This document shows positions 9,001-17,315 of a stretch of DNA of 64,000 nt, piece after piece. The DNA comes from Flavobacterium sp. UBA6135 (lineage in GTDB: Bacteria; Bacteroidota; Bacteroidia; Flavobacteriales; Flavobacteriaceae): assembly GCF_002428305.1 (NCBI RefSeq), contig NZ_DIVJ01000014.1, forward strand, positions 1 to 64,000, given 5' to 3'. The number at the start of each line of letters is the position of its first letter. The stretch's first letter is position 1. The notes beneath the pieces were generated by a model. That model saw nothing but the letters and a program-made list of their open reading frames with translations. It was not told where the DNA came from and did not search any database. A program made the position numbers and the translations under genes.

Positions 9001-10339
9001 CATGTTTGGAGAGGAACTATCCAATTATAGAGTAAAACATAGAATTCCGGTATCACATAGTCCCAGTATTCACGATAGACTATTTGACGGTATTTTAGCT
9101 ACAGAGCAAGTGCCACTTGGAGCCTGGCAAGCACAAATGACACCTTTGTATCACATTTATACCCCCGCCTTCAATTTTACTGCCTATACTGACCCTGAAC
9201 CGTTAGTAATGTCGTTTGATATTATGTGTGTTGGATCTCCGGGAAACACCGGTGGTACAATGGAGTATAGCCTCAACGGGGGTAGTACTTGGTTGCTTTT
9301 AGATGATTTATCAGGCCCATCAGTAAACTTTTATAACGAATGGGAACATTTAACAGCTTTTAATCAACCGGGGTGGAGTTGGCAGGATGGCTTAATCAAA
9401 ACTGTAAAAATGGATGTATCGTTTTTACAAAATCAGCCCAATGTGGTGTTTCGCTATAACTATTACAGCAATAGTAATTCCTATTTTGGCAGAGGGTTGC
9501 GACTCGATAATTTTTCTATTGGTCAAGAAGCACTTACCAATGCATTGAATTGTACGGAGACCATTCCTTATGTGTCCGATCTTACTGCTTTTGAAGAAAA
9601 CTGTTGGGAAATTGGCAGTAATGGAGAAGAACTGATATTGTTAGCCAGAAATGAAGATCCCGAATTGTTTTGGCAACAGACGACTAATTTTGCGGCAGAT
9701 CTTTCAAATCCATCTGCTAAAATCGATATGGTGGGACAAGGTAACACAACTGGAGCTTGGTTGATTTCCCCAAAATTCAATTTAGTAGAAAATAGTTCGC
9801 TTAAGTTTGATATCGCTTTAACACCACTCAATGAATTTGGATCAGCTACACTTGATAGTGATGACAGTATTACCTTAAAATACACAATAAACAACGGCTA
9901 TACATGGTCTGATTTGTATGTTTGGAATAATGGAACACCTATCTCAAACCAACCGCAAACAGTTACCATCACTGAATTACCTGAATCCTTTCAAATTCGT
10001 TTTGCCTTTGTTGCCGGCAACGGAACGCAAAGCGGAAATGAAACCACTTTTTATGTTGATAATTTTGAACTGTATGCCCCGTTGTTAACTGTTGGTTCAA
10101 CACAACAACTTAGTTTGAAATATCATCCCAATCCGGTTGAAGATTTGTTTTATATCACATCAGAGCAAGACACAATAGATATTGTGCGGGTTTATTCTGT
10201 GTTTGGTCAACTTCTGCAAGAGTTTCACCCCAATTCAAGACAAATAAACCTGAATTTTAGTGAATTGGCTGCAGGTATGTATTTTGTTACAATCGTTTCA
10301 GGGGAAAAGAGTAGTAGTAGTAAAGTTTTAAAGAAGTAG
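6083..10339 (+). CDS. Large secreted protein with T9SS C-terminal sorting domain
   Basis: This 1418-residue protein has a signal peptide (MKKITILFLFFSAVFYSQ) and a C-terminal type IX sorting domain of the Por-secretion type from about residue 1345, with the YHPNPVEDLFYI motif and the final GMYFVTIVSGEKSSSSKVLKK. It is therefore exported by the Sec and T9SS systems and attached at or released from the cell surface. In between are repeated beta-sandwich modules. The signature Y[ST]-[VILT]-[DN]-x-G-x-[TS]-W recurs, with some variation, near residues 112, 411, 708, 1060 and 1265, as in MAM/jelly-roll-like domains. A CARDB-like signature (YWSTDTTLDANDQLL and relatives) lies near 232, 520 and 872. 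No catalytic domain is visible. An adhesin or structural surface protein is likely. It appears monocistronic. Confidence 0.85.
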   Translation: MKKITILFLFFSAVFYSQINLPYLTEFNHPDSDEGWTHYAITGIDDWQRGVPSFVTDVTARAWETKLNTNPNASSNRVLESPSFDFSALGSSSVLSFTHKRYINNGGFYLDYSTDNGLSWQLLNPNTTLKKNWQSNGGFSFVTLAYQESSINISFLEGFSNVKFRFRMLTLGVTTGFGWVIDSFKIQPEYYNIQAVNGFPVEISPLCPTIEVKTSFQFSNQYSEGFVILTHYYWSTDTTLDANDQLLDFSNFTTSGSIANLNKIITIPEGTLPGQYYVLHQHDVLNVLAENNEDDNIGYTSVIVRPIFNLPYTTDFETADDNWRIVLGANPSTPTLWSRGLGTRHHIEKSHSGVNAWHTSNTLSEHPDTTFQCVETPYFNLGSSSDPLLLSFWYKCHYPWYVGAGGNTYHIQYSVDCSNTWNFLYELPENLSDEWELIKIPLDESINSNANIRFRITYQGSYLKPEGIIFDDFYVGPDKADLTIEGIYSNNRFLTVSSATDVLHYNVNPEVVTNSNFVTRFYWSNDAVLDASDVLLGEQTLYALTYSQFDEALQTMVHKLEKKQAFSFIKPTQTIGTYYIIYQLDATNQISESIETNNSGVIPVQVMPALSVPYFNDFETNAMFWDHDATLGVDEWELASPQGQVFNEAFSGENAWITKATGQITPMSRMHLYTPVFDLTTTVDPVLAFDMLLDNINGGFLLISENMSYSVDNGATWHLLQPQNAILTMDYTKWYTIMHYNNDNGLDVYSQESTTGKLFAKSEPNFTNQIQYDTRDSDRNTRYMVNISHLKEESSIRFRFNLASDHFNMNQVNTYGDLEGALIDNFEIKEAAVDLHITSNKILYWSSQADLLKFSMSVKNSGTAYSNATDVTFYLSTDTTLDASDFNLGTTALPRVRPDYRNYQNLEFSVPTDFSTYQYLIYVIDSQNLTSDSNLGNNIGFWELGLSGITTYPYFEDFEEDVIHGWHGYAYTNMFGEELSNYRVKHRIPVSHSPSIHDRLFDGILATEQVPLGAWQAQMTPLYHIYTPAFNFTAYTDPEPLVMSFDIMCVGSPGNTGGTMEYSLNGGSTWLLLDDLSGPSVNFYNEWEHLTAFNQPGWSWQDGLIKTVKMDVSFLQNQPNVVFRYNYYSNSNSYFGRGLRLDNFSIGQEALTNALNCTETIPYVSDLTAFEENCWEIGSNGEELILLARNEDPELFWQQTTNFAADLSNPSAKIDMVGQGNTTGAWLISPKFNLVENSSLKFDIALTPLNEFGSATLDSDDSITLKYTINNGYTWSDLYVWNNGTPISNQPQTVTITELPESFQIRFAFVAGNGTQSGNETTFYVDNFELYAPLLTVGSTQQLSLKYHPNPVEDLFYITSEQDTIDIVRVYSVFGQLLQEFHPNSRQINLNFSELAAGMYFVTIVSGEKSSSSKVLKK

Positions 10340-10651
10340 TAACTAGAAAATTAATTATATTTTATTATTCAATCAAAATAAACAACTCTAAAGCGTGCTC
10401 TTCGAAACCAAGAACCGAGCGGTATCGAGCAAGTGAAGCAATTGTATTTATGAACGTTTTCTATGTGCCTACTGTGTGGTTTAAAGAAATAAGAAATGAT
10501 TTGCATACAAAAAATCAAATAGGCATTAGATGGAACAAAATTAATTAAAGTAACTTAATTTTGTGAAAACATAATCCTTTTCGATAGGTTCATGTTGAGA
10601 TACTCATTTGTAAAAACAGTTAAAAAAAGCCTATTCAACAACCTAAAATCA
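10340..10651. other. Intergenic region upstream of the GH13 gene
   Basis: I see no gene. The word CGAGC occurs twice around 10426-10440 near a weak GCTC/GAGC inverted pair, but no convincing terminator or promoter stands out. An in-frame ATG at 10592 would extend the next gene by 20 residues, but this removes the lipoprotein signal from the N-terminus and is rejected. Confidence 0.5.
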
Positions 10652-11980
10652 ATGAAAAAAATACTTCCATTAGTTTTATTAGCAAACTTATTTTTGAATT
10701 GCAGTAAAATTGAGGGTTCCTCTACCATCGATACACCTGAATTTACGGTACCGGACACCAAAGATATTGTGATGTATGAAATCAATATTGGGTCATTTAG
10801 TGCAACAGGAGATATCAACGGCATTACCAACCGATTGAACCACTTACAAACGTTAGGAATTAACACCATTTGGTTGATGCCCATTCATCCCATTGGTACG
10901 GTTAACTCATTTGGTTCGCCGTATTGTGTGAAAGATTATCAGGGTATCAATCCGCAGTTGGGGAACTTCAATGACATAAAAAATTTAGTTGCAGCAGCTC
11001 ACGAAAGAAATATTGCGGTTATCTTGGACTGGGTTGCCAATCACACGGCTTGGGACCATCCATGGATTACGGAACATCCCAACTGGTATACCCAAGACGG
11101 GATGGGAAATATTATTCATCCCGCGGGAACAAACTGGACCGATGTGGCCGACTTAAACTTTACCAATACCGACATGCGAGCAGAAATGATTGCTGCGATG
11201 AAGTTTTGGATTACAGAAGCCGGTATTGATGGATTCAGATGTGATGCGGCCGATTTAGTTCCGTTTGATTTTTGGCAACAAGCCATCACTTCGTTGCAAA
11301 GTAGTTCCCCAAAAAACTTGCTGTTTTTAGCTGAAGGTACAAGAAACGATCATTTTTCGGCCGGATTTCAAATGAATTTTGGTTGGGACTTTTACAATAC
11401 CGTGAAAAGTATTTTTGTTTCTAACGGCAATGCGGGACAACTGTATGCCACACACCTTAGTGAAATCGCATCCGTTCCTTCAGGAAAGCGAAAATTACGG
11501 TTTACTACCAATCATGATTTATCGAACGAACTCACGCCAATTGGTGTATTTGGCACTAAAAAAGCGGCACTGGCAGCTTCAGCAGCTACGTTGTTCATGA
11601 ATGGTACGCCGCTACTTTATTCAGGACAAGAGGTAGGGGTAAGCAATCCAACCCTTTATACCTCCGGGCAACCGATTTCATGGAATGCCAATGCGGATAT
11701 GTTGGTAGCCTATCGAACGATGTTGCAGTTTTACAGCAGTTCGGATGTGGCCAAAATTGGCACGATTAATTATGTCAACCATCCGGATTTGATTGTTTTT
11801 GAAAAGACGTTAGGCGATGCAAAATTGCTTGTAATAATCAACAGTCGTGCGTCGGGTAAAAACTTAGCAGTACCTGTTAACTTACAAGGGAATTGGACGA
11901 ATGCATTGAACAATCAAAATGTTACCTTAACAGGTAATCTTGAACTTACTGCACACGATTATTTGATTTTGAATAAATAA
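10652..11980 (+). CDS. GH13 alpha-amylase-family lipoprotein
   Basis: This 442-residue protein starts with a lipoprotein signal (MKKILPLVLLANLFLNC, lipid Cys17), so it is anchored in the cell envelope. The rest is a GH13 (beta/alpha)8 barrel: DWVANH at 126-131 (region I), GFRCDAAD with the nucleophile Asp198 (region II), LLFLAEGT with the acid/base Glu228 (region III) and FTTNHD with the transition-state stabiliser Asp289 (region IV). A short C-terminal beta domain follows. Family enzymes hydrolyse or transfer alpha-glucosidic bonds in starch, glycogen or maltodextrins. No Sus-type starch genes lie nearby. An ATG at 10592 lies upstream in frame, but starting at 10652 places the lipobox correctly. 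Confidence 0.88.
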   Translation: MKKILPLVLLANLFLNCSKIEGSSTIDTPEFTVPDTKDIVMYEINIGSFSATGDINGITNRLNHLQTLGINTIWLMPIHPIGTVNSFGSPYCVKDYQGINPQLGNFNDIKNLVAAAHERNIAVILDWVANHTAWDHPWITEHPNWYTQDGMGNIIHPAGTNWTDVADLNFTNTDMRAEMIAAMKFWITEAGIDGFRCDAADLVPFDFWQQAITSLQSSSPKNLLFLAEGTRNDHFSAGFQMNFGWDFYNTVKSIFVSNGNAGQLYATHLSEIASVPSGKRKLRFTTNHDLSNELTPIGVFGTKKAALAASAATLFMNGTPLLYSGQEVGVSNPTLYTSGQPISWNANADMLVAYRTMLQFYSSSDVAKIGTINYVNHPDLIVFEKTLGDAKLLVIINSRASGKNLAVPVNLQGNWTNALNNQNVTLTGNLELTAHDYLILNK

Positions 11981-12044
11981 GCGTATTTATGTTTTCATAT
12001 AACCTTAATTTACTATCTCTTTAAACCTAATTTTCTAATTTAAA

Positions 12045-12662
12045 ATGAATAAATACCTTTTTATTTTACTGTTGGTTTTAGCTTCCTGTCAATCGAAGAT
12101 CGATTCCAATACGGTTGTTGGAATTCAGCCTTATAAAGGTTTTCCAAAAGAGAAAACGGATACGATTGCTAAGACCCTTGCAACATTTTATGATTTGCAA
12201 ACTGTGGTATTGGAAGAAATAGAACATCCTAAAAAGGCATTTACTACTGTAAAATCACCTCGGTATCGAGCAGACAGCCTGATTAAAATACAAAAACAGA
12301 CCATAGCAACTTCCTTTGATTATATTTTAGGGTTAACTTCTCAAGATATTTCGGTTACCAAAAAAGGCAGTGACGGCAAGATAAAAGATCCTGCTTCCAA
12401 GTATGCAGATTGGGGTATTATGGGTTTGGCTTATTGTCCGGGAAACAGTTGTATTGTTTCTACTTTCCGAATCCAACATCACAATACCGAAAAACACTTT
12501 GCACGCTTAAAGAAAGTAACTGTTCATGAATTTGGTCATAACTTGGGGTTACCTCATTGTGCCGATAAAACTTGTGTGATGACGGATGCTGTTGAAAGTG
12601 TGGCAACAATTGATAAAGCTCAATTGGCTTTGTGTAAACGTTGTGCTTCTAAATTAAAGTAA
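12045..12662 (+). CDS. Archaemetzincin-like zinc metalloprotease, predicted lipoprotein
   Basis: This 205-residue protein has a lipoprotein signal (FILLLVLASCQSK, Cys15). The C-terminal half carries the archaemetzincin (peptidase M54) signature: HEFGHNLGLPH for the catalytic zinc, then the C-x4-CVM segment, then LCKRC, which together form the second, structural zinc site with four cysteines. Family members are metzincins, with a Met-turn Met after the third histidine (here CVMTD). Most archaemetzincins are cytoplasmic, so a lipid-anchored form in a bacterial envelope is notable. It follows the GH13 gene by 64 bp on the same strand and may share its transcript. A hairpin at 12664-12687 ends it. 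Substrate unknown. Confidence 0.82.
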   Translation: MNKYLFILLLVLASCQSKIDSNTVVGIQPYKGFPKEKTDTIAKTLATFYDLQTVVLEEIEHPKKAFTTVKSPRYRADSLIKIQKQTIATSFDYILGLTSQDISVTKKGSDGKIKDPASKYADWGIMGLAYCPGNSCIVSTFRIQHHNTEKHFARLKKVTVHEFGHNLGLPHCADKTCVMTDAVESVATIDKAQLALCKRCASKLK

Positions 12663-12663
12663 A

Positions 12664-12687
12664 AAAGGACACGTTTCCATGTCCTTT
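12664..12687. terminator. Bidirectional terminator between the archaemetzincin and osmC-like genes
   Basis: Stem AAAGGACA (12664-12671), 8-nt loop, stem TGTCCTTT (12680-12687). It sits between convergent genes ending at 12662 (+) and 12709 (-), and A/T runs on both sides can serve either direction. Confidence 0.75.
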
Positions 12688-12708
12688 AGTTGTATGCTTG
12701 TCTTTTGT

Positions 12709-13119
12709 TTAATTCAAAGTAAACTCAACAGATATTGCCGTATCCAATAGTTTAGAAATCGGGCAGTTCAGTTCGGCATCTTTTACCAATTCGGCAAATT
12801 TTTCTTCAGAGATGTCTGCCACAGTGGCTTTCAACACCAAATGTGATTGGGTTACGGCTCCGTCTTCAAAAGTAACTTGTGCTTCAGTTTGCAATTCTTC
12901 TGGCGGAAATCCCGCTTCGGTTAAATTGAAACTCAACTTCATGGTGAAGCAACCTGCGTGAGCGGCTCCAATTAATTCTTCGGGATTGGTTCCGATACCT
13001 TCTTCAAATCGCGATCCAAACGAATATTGGGTTTTGTTTAATACGGTGCTTTGTGTGGTTAAATGGCCTTTGCCTTCTTTTCCTGTACCGTTCCATACGG
13101 CTGTTGCTTTTCTTTTCAT
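12709..13119 (-). CDS. OsmC-family peroxiredoxin
   Basis: This 136-residue protein is a full-length OsmC-subfamily thiol peroxidase. The peroxidatic Cys57 (AAHAGCFTM) and the resolving Cys119 (AELNCPISK) are both present in their usual contexts, with the N-terminal GTGKEGKGHL strand and the GTNPEELIGAAHAGC helix. OsmC enzymes reduce organic hydroperoxides in the cytoplasm as part of the general stress response. The gene lies 78 bp downstream of the maleate isomerase gene on the same strand. It could receive read-through but is probably independent, since OsmC has no role in the aromatic pathway. Confidence 0.93.
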   Translation of the reverse strand: MKRKATAVWNGTGKEGKGHLTTQSTVLNKTQYSFGSRFEEGIGTNPEELIGAAHAGCFTMKLSFNLTEAGFPPEELQTEAQVTFEDGAVTQSHLVLKATVADISEEKFAELVKDAELNCPISKLLDTAISVEFTLN

Positions 13120-13197
13120 TTTTAGTTGTATTTGGTGATAGCCAAATTTAAAAAAAGATAATTTGATTTATGGTAAGATTATCTTAAATGATTGTTA

Positions 13198-13947
13198 TTA
13201 ATACTTCCCATTCAACAATTCGCCACCAATACTTGATTTGGCCTCAATACCCAATTTTTTCATCATTTCATAAGTGGTACAAACTGCTGCTGACGTGACA
13301 GGAATGCCGCATTCCGCTTGAATCATATCAATTGCTTCCAAGGATGGCATTTGAACGCAAGCAGAAACCACTAAAACATCCACATCCGTCAAATCCAATT
13401 GCTTGTAGATTTCCAATAAGTTCATTGGATTTTGTGCGGCTACTTCTAAGTTATCGGGAATCTCAAGTGCGATGCTTTCTTTTACTTTGAATCCTTGGTG
13501 TTCGATATAATCTACTACCATATTGGTCAACGGACGCATGTAAGGTGTTATGATTGAGATTTGTTTGGCACCCAAAACTTTCAACCCGTTTATCAAAGCA
13601 CCGGCAGAAGTCACAATTGGGGTAGGGAAGTCGTTGGCTATGGTTTCCTGATGTAAATTCACTTCCGAGACACAATGGTAGCCTCGACCCATACTCATGA
13701 TGGCGACCAAGCACGCATAACCCATAACATCAACATGAGCATCCGATAATTCTTGGGCACATTTCAGGCTCATGGCATCCATGGCTTCTAGTTCTTCTTT
13801 GGTTACTTTTTTCATTCGCATTCTGCTGGAATGAAAGGTGAAACGTTCAGGTAAAATGGTCTCCCTAGCTCTAAAAATAGCAGGGATTTCTGTTTCCATG
13901 GTGATGTTTGAGGAGGGGACGATTTGGCCTATTCTGTATTTTTTCAT
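13198..13947 (-). CDS. Maleate cis-trans isomerase (Asp/Glu racemase superfamily)
   Basis: The 249-residue product matches maleate isomerase, which converts maleate to fumarate without a cofactor through a succinyl-cysteine intermediate. The two catalytic cysteines are Cys79 (MGYACLVAIMS) and Cys197 (VVSACVQMPS). Asn14 (PSSNITME), Tyr136 and Asn166 fall where the characterised Nocardia enzyme has its substrate-binding residues, with a constant offset of about three for the later ones. It is the last gene of the aromatic cluster, 83 bp after the FAH gene. Its presence implies that the pathway releases maleate, so the cis ring-cleavage product is hydrolysed directly instead of being isomerised first by a glutathione-dependent maleylpyruvate isomerase, which is absent here. 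Other superfamily members (hydantoin racemase, arylmalonate decarboxylase) fit less well. Confidence 0.88.
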   Translation of the reverse strand: MKKYRIGQIVPSSNITMETEIPAIFRARETILPERFTFHSSRMRMKKVTKEELEAMDAMSLKCAQELSDAHVDVMGYACLVAIMSMGRGYHCVSEVNLHQETIANDFPTPIVTSAGALINGLKVLGAKQISIITPYMRPLTNMVVDYIEHQGFKVKESIALEIPDNLEVAAQNPMNLLEIYKQLDLTDVDVLVVSACVQMPSLEAIDMIQAECGIPVTSAAVCTTYEMMKKLGIEAKSSIGGELLNGKY

Positions 13948-13955
13948 ATTTTTTT

Positions 13956-14022
13956 ATTTAACCGTAAAGGGCACAAAGGTTTACGCAAAGTTCGCAAAGG
14001 TGATAACTGATTACTGAAAACT
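13956..14022. repeat. Dispersed CGCAAAG-type intergenic repeat
   Basis: The 83-bp gap between the maleate isomerase and FAH genes is mostly AACCGTAAAGGGCACAAAGG followed by ACGCAAAGTTCGCAAAGG, a degenerate tandem word found between genes in many flavobacteria. ACTGA words follow. No promoter is evident. Confidence 0.55.
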
Positions 14023-14030
14023 GAGACTGC

Positions 14031-14942
14031 CTACTTAATCTCCTTCACCGTATTCACAATTGTCCCAATGCCTTCCACAGTGGCTTCTACCACATCGCCA
14101 TCCCACATCCATTCTTGTGGATTACGACCGGCACCAACACCTGCGGGTGTTCCTGTTGCAATGATGTCGCCGGGTTCGAGCGTGAAAACGGTGCTTAAAT
14201 CTTCAATTAATGCGTTGATATTGAACAATAAGAATTTGGTATTGGAATTTTGTTTTTCAACCCCATTCACTTTTAAGGATAAATTCAAGTTATGTGGATC
14301 CGGAATTTCATCTTTTGTTACCAAATACGGTCCCATTGGTGCAAACGTGTCTTGACCCTTAGAAACAATCCATTGTCCTTCACGGCGGCAATCACGAGCT
14401 GAAATATCGTTAATGACCGTATAGCCAAAAACATAATCCAACGCTTCTTTGTTTGCAACATATTTTCCATGTTTTCCGATAACTACAGCCAATTCTACTT
14501 CCCAATCTAATTGTTGTGTCAATTTAGGGTTCAATAGGATATTGGTATTTGGCCCCGTAACAGTTGTTGGCGGTTTAGAAAAGATGATTGGTTTTTGAGG
14601 TAATTTTCCGGTAGTATCTAACGTTCTGGCACTTTCTGCCACGTGTTCGGTATAATTCAAACCAATTCCGATAATGTTTTTTCGCGGACGTTGAATCGGA
14701 GCGAGGATTTCCACTTCCTCGAAAGTATATCCGATTTGCTCGAAGTCGATTTCTCTGGTTTCATTGATCATTTCGGTGATTTCTTCGATGATTTCAAATC
14801 CCAAATCGATTAAATCCAGCATATCAATTGGCAATGGAAAATTGGATATTTCTCCAAAGTCTTCCATGTCAATGATGCGATTGTTGTGTAAAAAACCTAA
14901 GCGAGGTTCGGTGTGTTTTGTTTTGTAGGTGAGTAGTTTCAT
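14031..14942 (-). CDS. Fumarylacetoacetate hydrolase-family acylpyruvate hydrolase
   Basis: This 303-residue protein belongs to the FAH superfamily, which cleaves C-C bonds in acylpyruvates with a divalent metal. Visible landmarks are GIGLNYTEH with His100, the metal ligands Glu148 and Glu150 (DWEVELAVVIG), Asp179 (VINDISARD), the lid-side KGQDTFAPMGPYL segment and the GDIIATGTPAGVG loop. In this cluster it should act on the ring-cleavage product of the bicupin. With a maleate isomerase next door and no maleylpyruvate isomerase, hydrolysis of maleylpyruvate (or its amide) to pyruvate plus maleate (or maleamate) is the most economical role, as known for zinc-dependent maleylpyruvate hydrolases. 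Fumarylpyruvate hydrolase is the alternative. The start is 33 bp after the protease gene. Confidence 0.87.
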   Translation of the reverse strand: MKLLTYKTKHTEPRLGFLHNNRIIDMEDFGEISNFPLPIDMLDLIDLGFEIIEEITEMINETREIDFEQIGYTFEEVEILAPIQRPRKNIIGIGLNYTEHVAESARTLDTTGKLPQKPIIFSKPPTTVTGPNTNILLNPKLTQQLDWEVELAVVIGKHGKYVANKEALDYVFGYTVINDISARDCRREGQWIVSKGQDTFAPMGPYLVTKDEIPDPHNLNLSLKVNGVEKQNSNTKFLLFNINALIEDLSTVFTLEPGDIIATGTPAGVGAGRNPQEWMWDGDVVEATVEGIGTIVNTVKEIK

Positions 14943-14975
14943 TTTTAGAGTTTCTGAGGTGCAAAGGTACTGAGA

Positions 14976-16160
14976 TTATTGTTCTATTTTTACTGTTTTG
15001 GTTTCCGTTGTTTCTTTTGATTTTACTTCTAATTCATAGGATTCTTTATTTTTTCTGAATTCTTTGATTTTTACTACGTCACAAAATTCCATTTCATTGA
15101 TGATAAAAGAATCCACACGGATGATTTCATCACCATAGTTTAATATATCTTTAAAAGCAGCATCCCAAACAAACCCGATGGAATATTTGGTATCAATCAA
15201 TGTTGCCGAATAAACAGGTGGTTTTTCGGTTAACGTAATTGTATCTATCGCTTCAAAATAGAATTTTTTGTTGATGAAATCAATGATAATATCACCGTGA
15301 TTTAATAAATCCAATCCGATTCTGGAATTGTTATCGTCGGTGGTATTGGCAATTAGATTTTCAAATGTGGTTTGATTCAATTTATAAAAGGGAGTCCTAA
15401 ATAGGATTTGTTCTTTTTCAGGAGCTGAACCAAATAAGCCAATACCACTGGAACCTGTGGCTCGAGCTAATTCTTCTAACACATTTTCTTTCGAAAGAAT
15501 TGAAAAAGCATTTAGTGACATTTCGAAAAAGCCATCCATTCCCGTATCAATTAATACTTCTTCAACAACGCGGTTCTTTTTATCTGAAGAATAATTTACT
15601 TGGATATAGGGTGATTTCTGTTGTCCTATCAATTGTAGTTTAGAAGGTTTAGAAATTGGATTTAATTTTTTAATATCATTGGTTACAATGATTTTTTTAT
15701 CTTTTAAGCTGATTTTTACAACGGATTTATGAAATAAATTACTACCAATAAAACCATCCATTTGGTAACATTTCAAAATATAATGATTGTCTAAATCACT
15801 GACTAAAGCTACATTGTTTTCAAAATTAAGCTTGCCGATTTGAATGGAATTGACCGAAACCAATTCCATCGTATCACTTTTGTTATTCGCATCGGAGACA
15901 TTTATTTTTAAGGAATTTTGAATTTTAAGTTCATTCAATACTCTTTTTGAAATGACATTTGGAGCTCCGGTGTCTAACAAAAAACGGTAGGTTTTGTTGT
16001 TAATCACCACCGGTAACATGATTTTATTATTTACCAATTCGAAACTAATCTCTTCATAATAGTTCTTTTGGTTTATTTTGCCTTGGTCAAAGGCTATTTT
16101 TTGGGAAACTACTAGTCCGGAAATGAATAAAAAAAGTAAAGTAATATATAACTTATTCAT
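14976..16160 (-). CDS. Retropepsin-like aspartyl protease, exported
   Basis: The 394-residue protein has a signal peptide (MNKLYITLLFLFISGLVVSQ) and two retropepsin-like halves. The first has the catalytic FLLDTGAPNVIS motif (Asp63) and the second VLIDTGMDGFFE (Asp205), so a single chain can supply both aspartates. A C-terminal PDZ-like segment (about 310-394; GDEIIRVDSFIINEMEF) follows. Proteins of this layout are common and poorly studied in Bacteroidota and are predicted to be periplasmic or envelope proteases. It lies 10 bp after the gentisate-dioxygenase-like gene and 33 bp before the FAH gene, yet no step of ring degradation needs a protease. It is probably a passenger in the operon or has a linked envelope role I cannot define. 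Confidence 0.83.
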   Translation of the reverse strand: MNKLYITLLFLFISGLVVSQKIAFDQGKINQKNYYEEISFELVNNKIMLPVVINNKTYRFLLDTGAPNVISKRVLNELKIQNSLKINVSDANNKSDTMELVSVNSIQIGKLNFENNVALVSDLDNHYILKCYQMDGFIGSNLFHKSVVKISLKDKKIIVTNDIKKLNPISKPSKLQLIGQQKSPYIQVNYSSDKKNRVVEEVLIDTGMDGFFEMSLNAFSILSKENVLEELARATGSSGIGLFGSAPEKEQILFRTPFYKLNQTTFENLIANTTDDNNSRIGLDLLNHGDIIIDFINKKFYFEAIDTITLTEKPPVYSATLIDTKYSIGFVWDAAFKDILNYGDEIIRVDSFIINEMEFCDVVKIKEFRKNKESYELEVKSKETTETKTVKIEQ

Positions 16161-16170
16161 TTAAATAATA

Positions 16171-17280
16171 TTAATTAGTAGTTTGATTTCCATTATTTTC
16201 GGAATATATTTTTTCTTGATACAAACCCAAACCTTCAATCACCGGTAAGTCATTAAAAGAAAACAAACACGCGTCTTCCGTTTCAGAAAGATTGTGATGT
16301 TCATGCCAAGCCCAAGACGGCACACAGAAAATATCGCGTTCCTTCCAATCAAAACGTTGCCCGTTGATAATGGAATAGCCTTTTCCTTTGGCACATTGAT
16401 AGACAAACGAACCCGTATGTCGGTGAGCTTTTCCACTAAAACCGGCAGGTAATAATTGCATTGAAGCACCCATGGTTTGCATCACGTGACCACCCGTTAA
16501 CGGATTGGAATATTTCATGAAAATCCCATCAAAGGGATTGACTTCATTTACTTTTTGGGCTGCCACTAAAGCAGGATAAACGTTAGACCACGAGTATTTA
16601 AACAATGGTGAATACGGTTTGTCCCAAGTTTTGTCAGCCGGAATAAGTCCGGCACAACCATAAGTTATTGGTGAGTAGTTTAACGGGGCTATTAATTCCT
16701 GTTTGCCATCATATACTGCGTAATCATTAGCTTCTAAGGCATTTACGAGTGGAATATCAAGTCCGTCTTGCCAAATGCAGGTTTTCCCGACTTCTTCCAC
16801 GCCGTGTTCGTGCCAAGTGGAATTGGGAGTAATGACAAAATCATTGACTTCCAACATAATTTTATTTCCATCTACGACGGTATATCCTTTTTCGCCTTCC
16901 ATAATAAAACGCAGGGCAGAAGCACGATGCCGATGAGCAGAAGTAAATTCACCCGGACGGGTAACTTGAATCCCGGTGTATAACCAACCTACAGCGGCAG
17001 CAACGTCTTTTCGTTTGTCGTTAACCAAATACACCACACGTCGTCCGGCTTGTTCGGGAGTAACGAGTTCGGATGATTTAAGCACTAAAGATCGTAAATC
17101 ATCATATTTCCACAACATGGGAACAGAATTGGCTCTTGGTTCCCAAGGCTCGATATCATTGGCAACTGTCCATAATGCACCAGCTCCTAAATCTTCCAAT
17201 TCTTTGTAATAGGCTTTTAGTTCATCAGAATCTTGAACTCTAGCTCTACCGTATACGTCGTCTGAATGTTTTGCGTCCAT
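16171..17280 (-). CDS. Gentisate 1,2-dioxygenase-like bicupin ring-cleavage dioxygenase
   Basis: The 369-residue protein is a bicupin of the gentisate 1,2-dioxygenase/salicylate dioxygenase family. The N-terminal cupin carries the Fe(II) ligands His116 and His118 (SAHRHRASALRF) and His157 (TWHEHG). The C-terminal cupin repeats the pattern with KAHRHTGSF and AWHEHH. The length matches the family. These enzymes cleave between the carboxyl-bearing carbon and the neighbouring hydroxyl- (or amino-) bearing carbon of 2,5-disubstituted benzoates; gentisate gives maleylpyruvate. The neighbouring genes make gentisate or 5-hydroxyanthranilate the likely substrate. With the latter, the same cleavage would give maleamylpyruvate. 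It starts 35 bp after the C-N hydrolase gene, separated by a hairpin repeat. Confidence 0.88.
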   Translation of the reverse strand: MDAKHSDDVYGRARVQDSDELKAYYKELEDLGAGALWTVANDIEPWEPRANSVPMLWKYDDLRSLVLKSSELVTPEQAGRRVVYLVNDKRKDVAAAVGWLYTGIQVTRPGEFTSAHRHRASALRFIMEGEKGYTVVDGNKIMLEVNDFVITPNSTWHEHGVEEVGKTCIWQDGLDIPLVNALEANDYAVYDGKQELIAPLNYSPITYGCAGLIPADKTWDKPYSPLFKYSWSNVYPALVAAQKVNEVNPFDGIFMKYSNPLTGGHVMQTMGASMQLLPAGFSGKAHRHTGSFVYQCAKGKGYSIINGQRFDWKERDIFCVPSWAWHEHHNLSETEDACLFSFNDLPVIEGLGLYQEKIYSENNGNQTTN

Positions 17281-17296
17281 ATTTTTTATTATTTCT

Positions 17297-17314
17297 AATG
17301 GGTTTCAACCCATT
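17297..17314. repeat. AATGGGTT-TC-AACCCATT hairpin
   Basis: A perfect 8-bp-arm palindrome fills the 35-bp gap between the C-N hydrolase and bicupin genes. The same kind of word is a frequent dispersed intergenic palindrome in flavobacteria. It lacks a T-run on the transcribed strand, so termination is not implied. Confidence 0.65.
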
Positions 17315-17315
17315 C

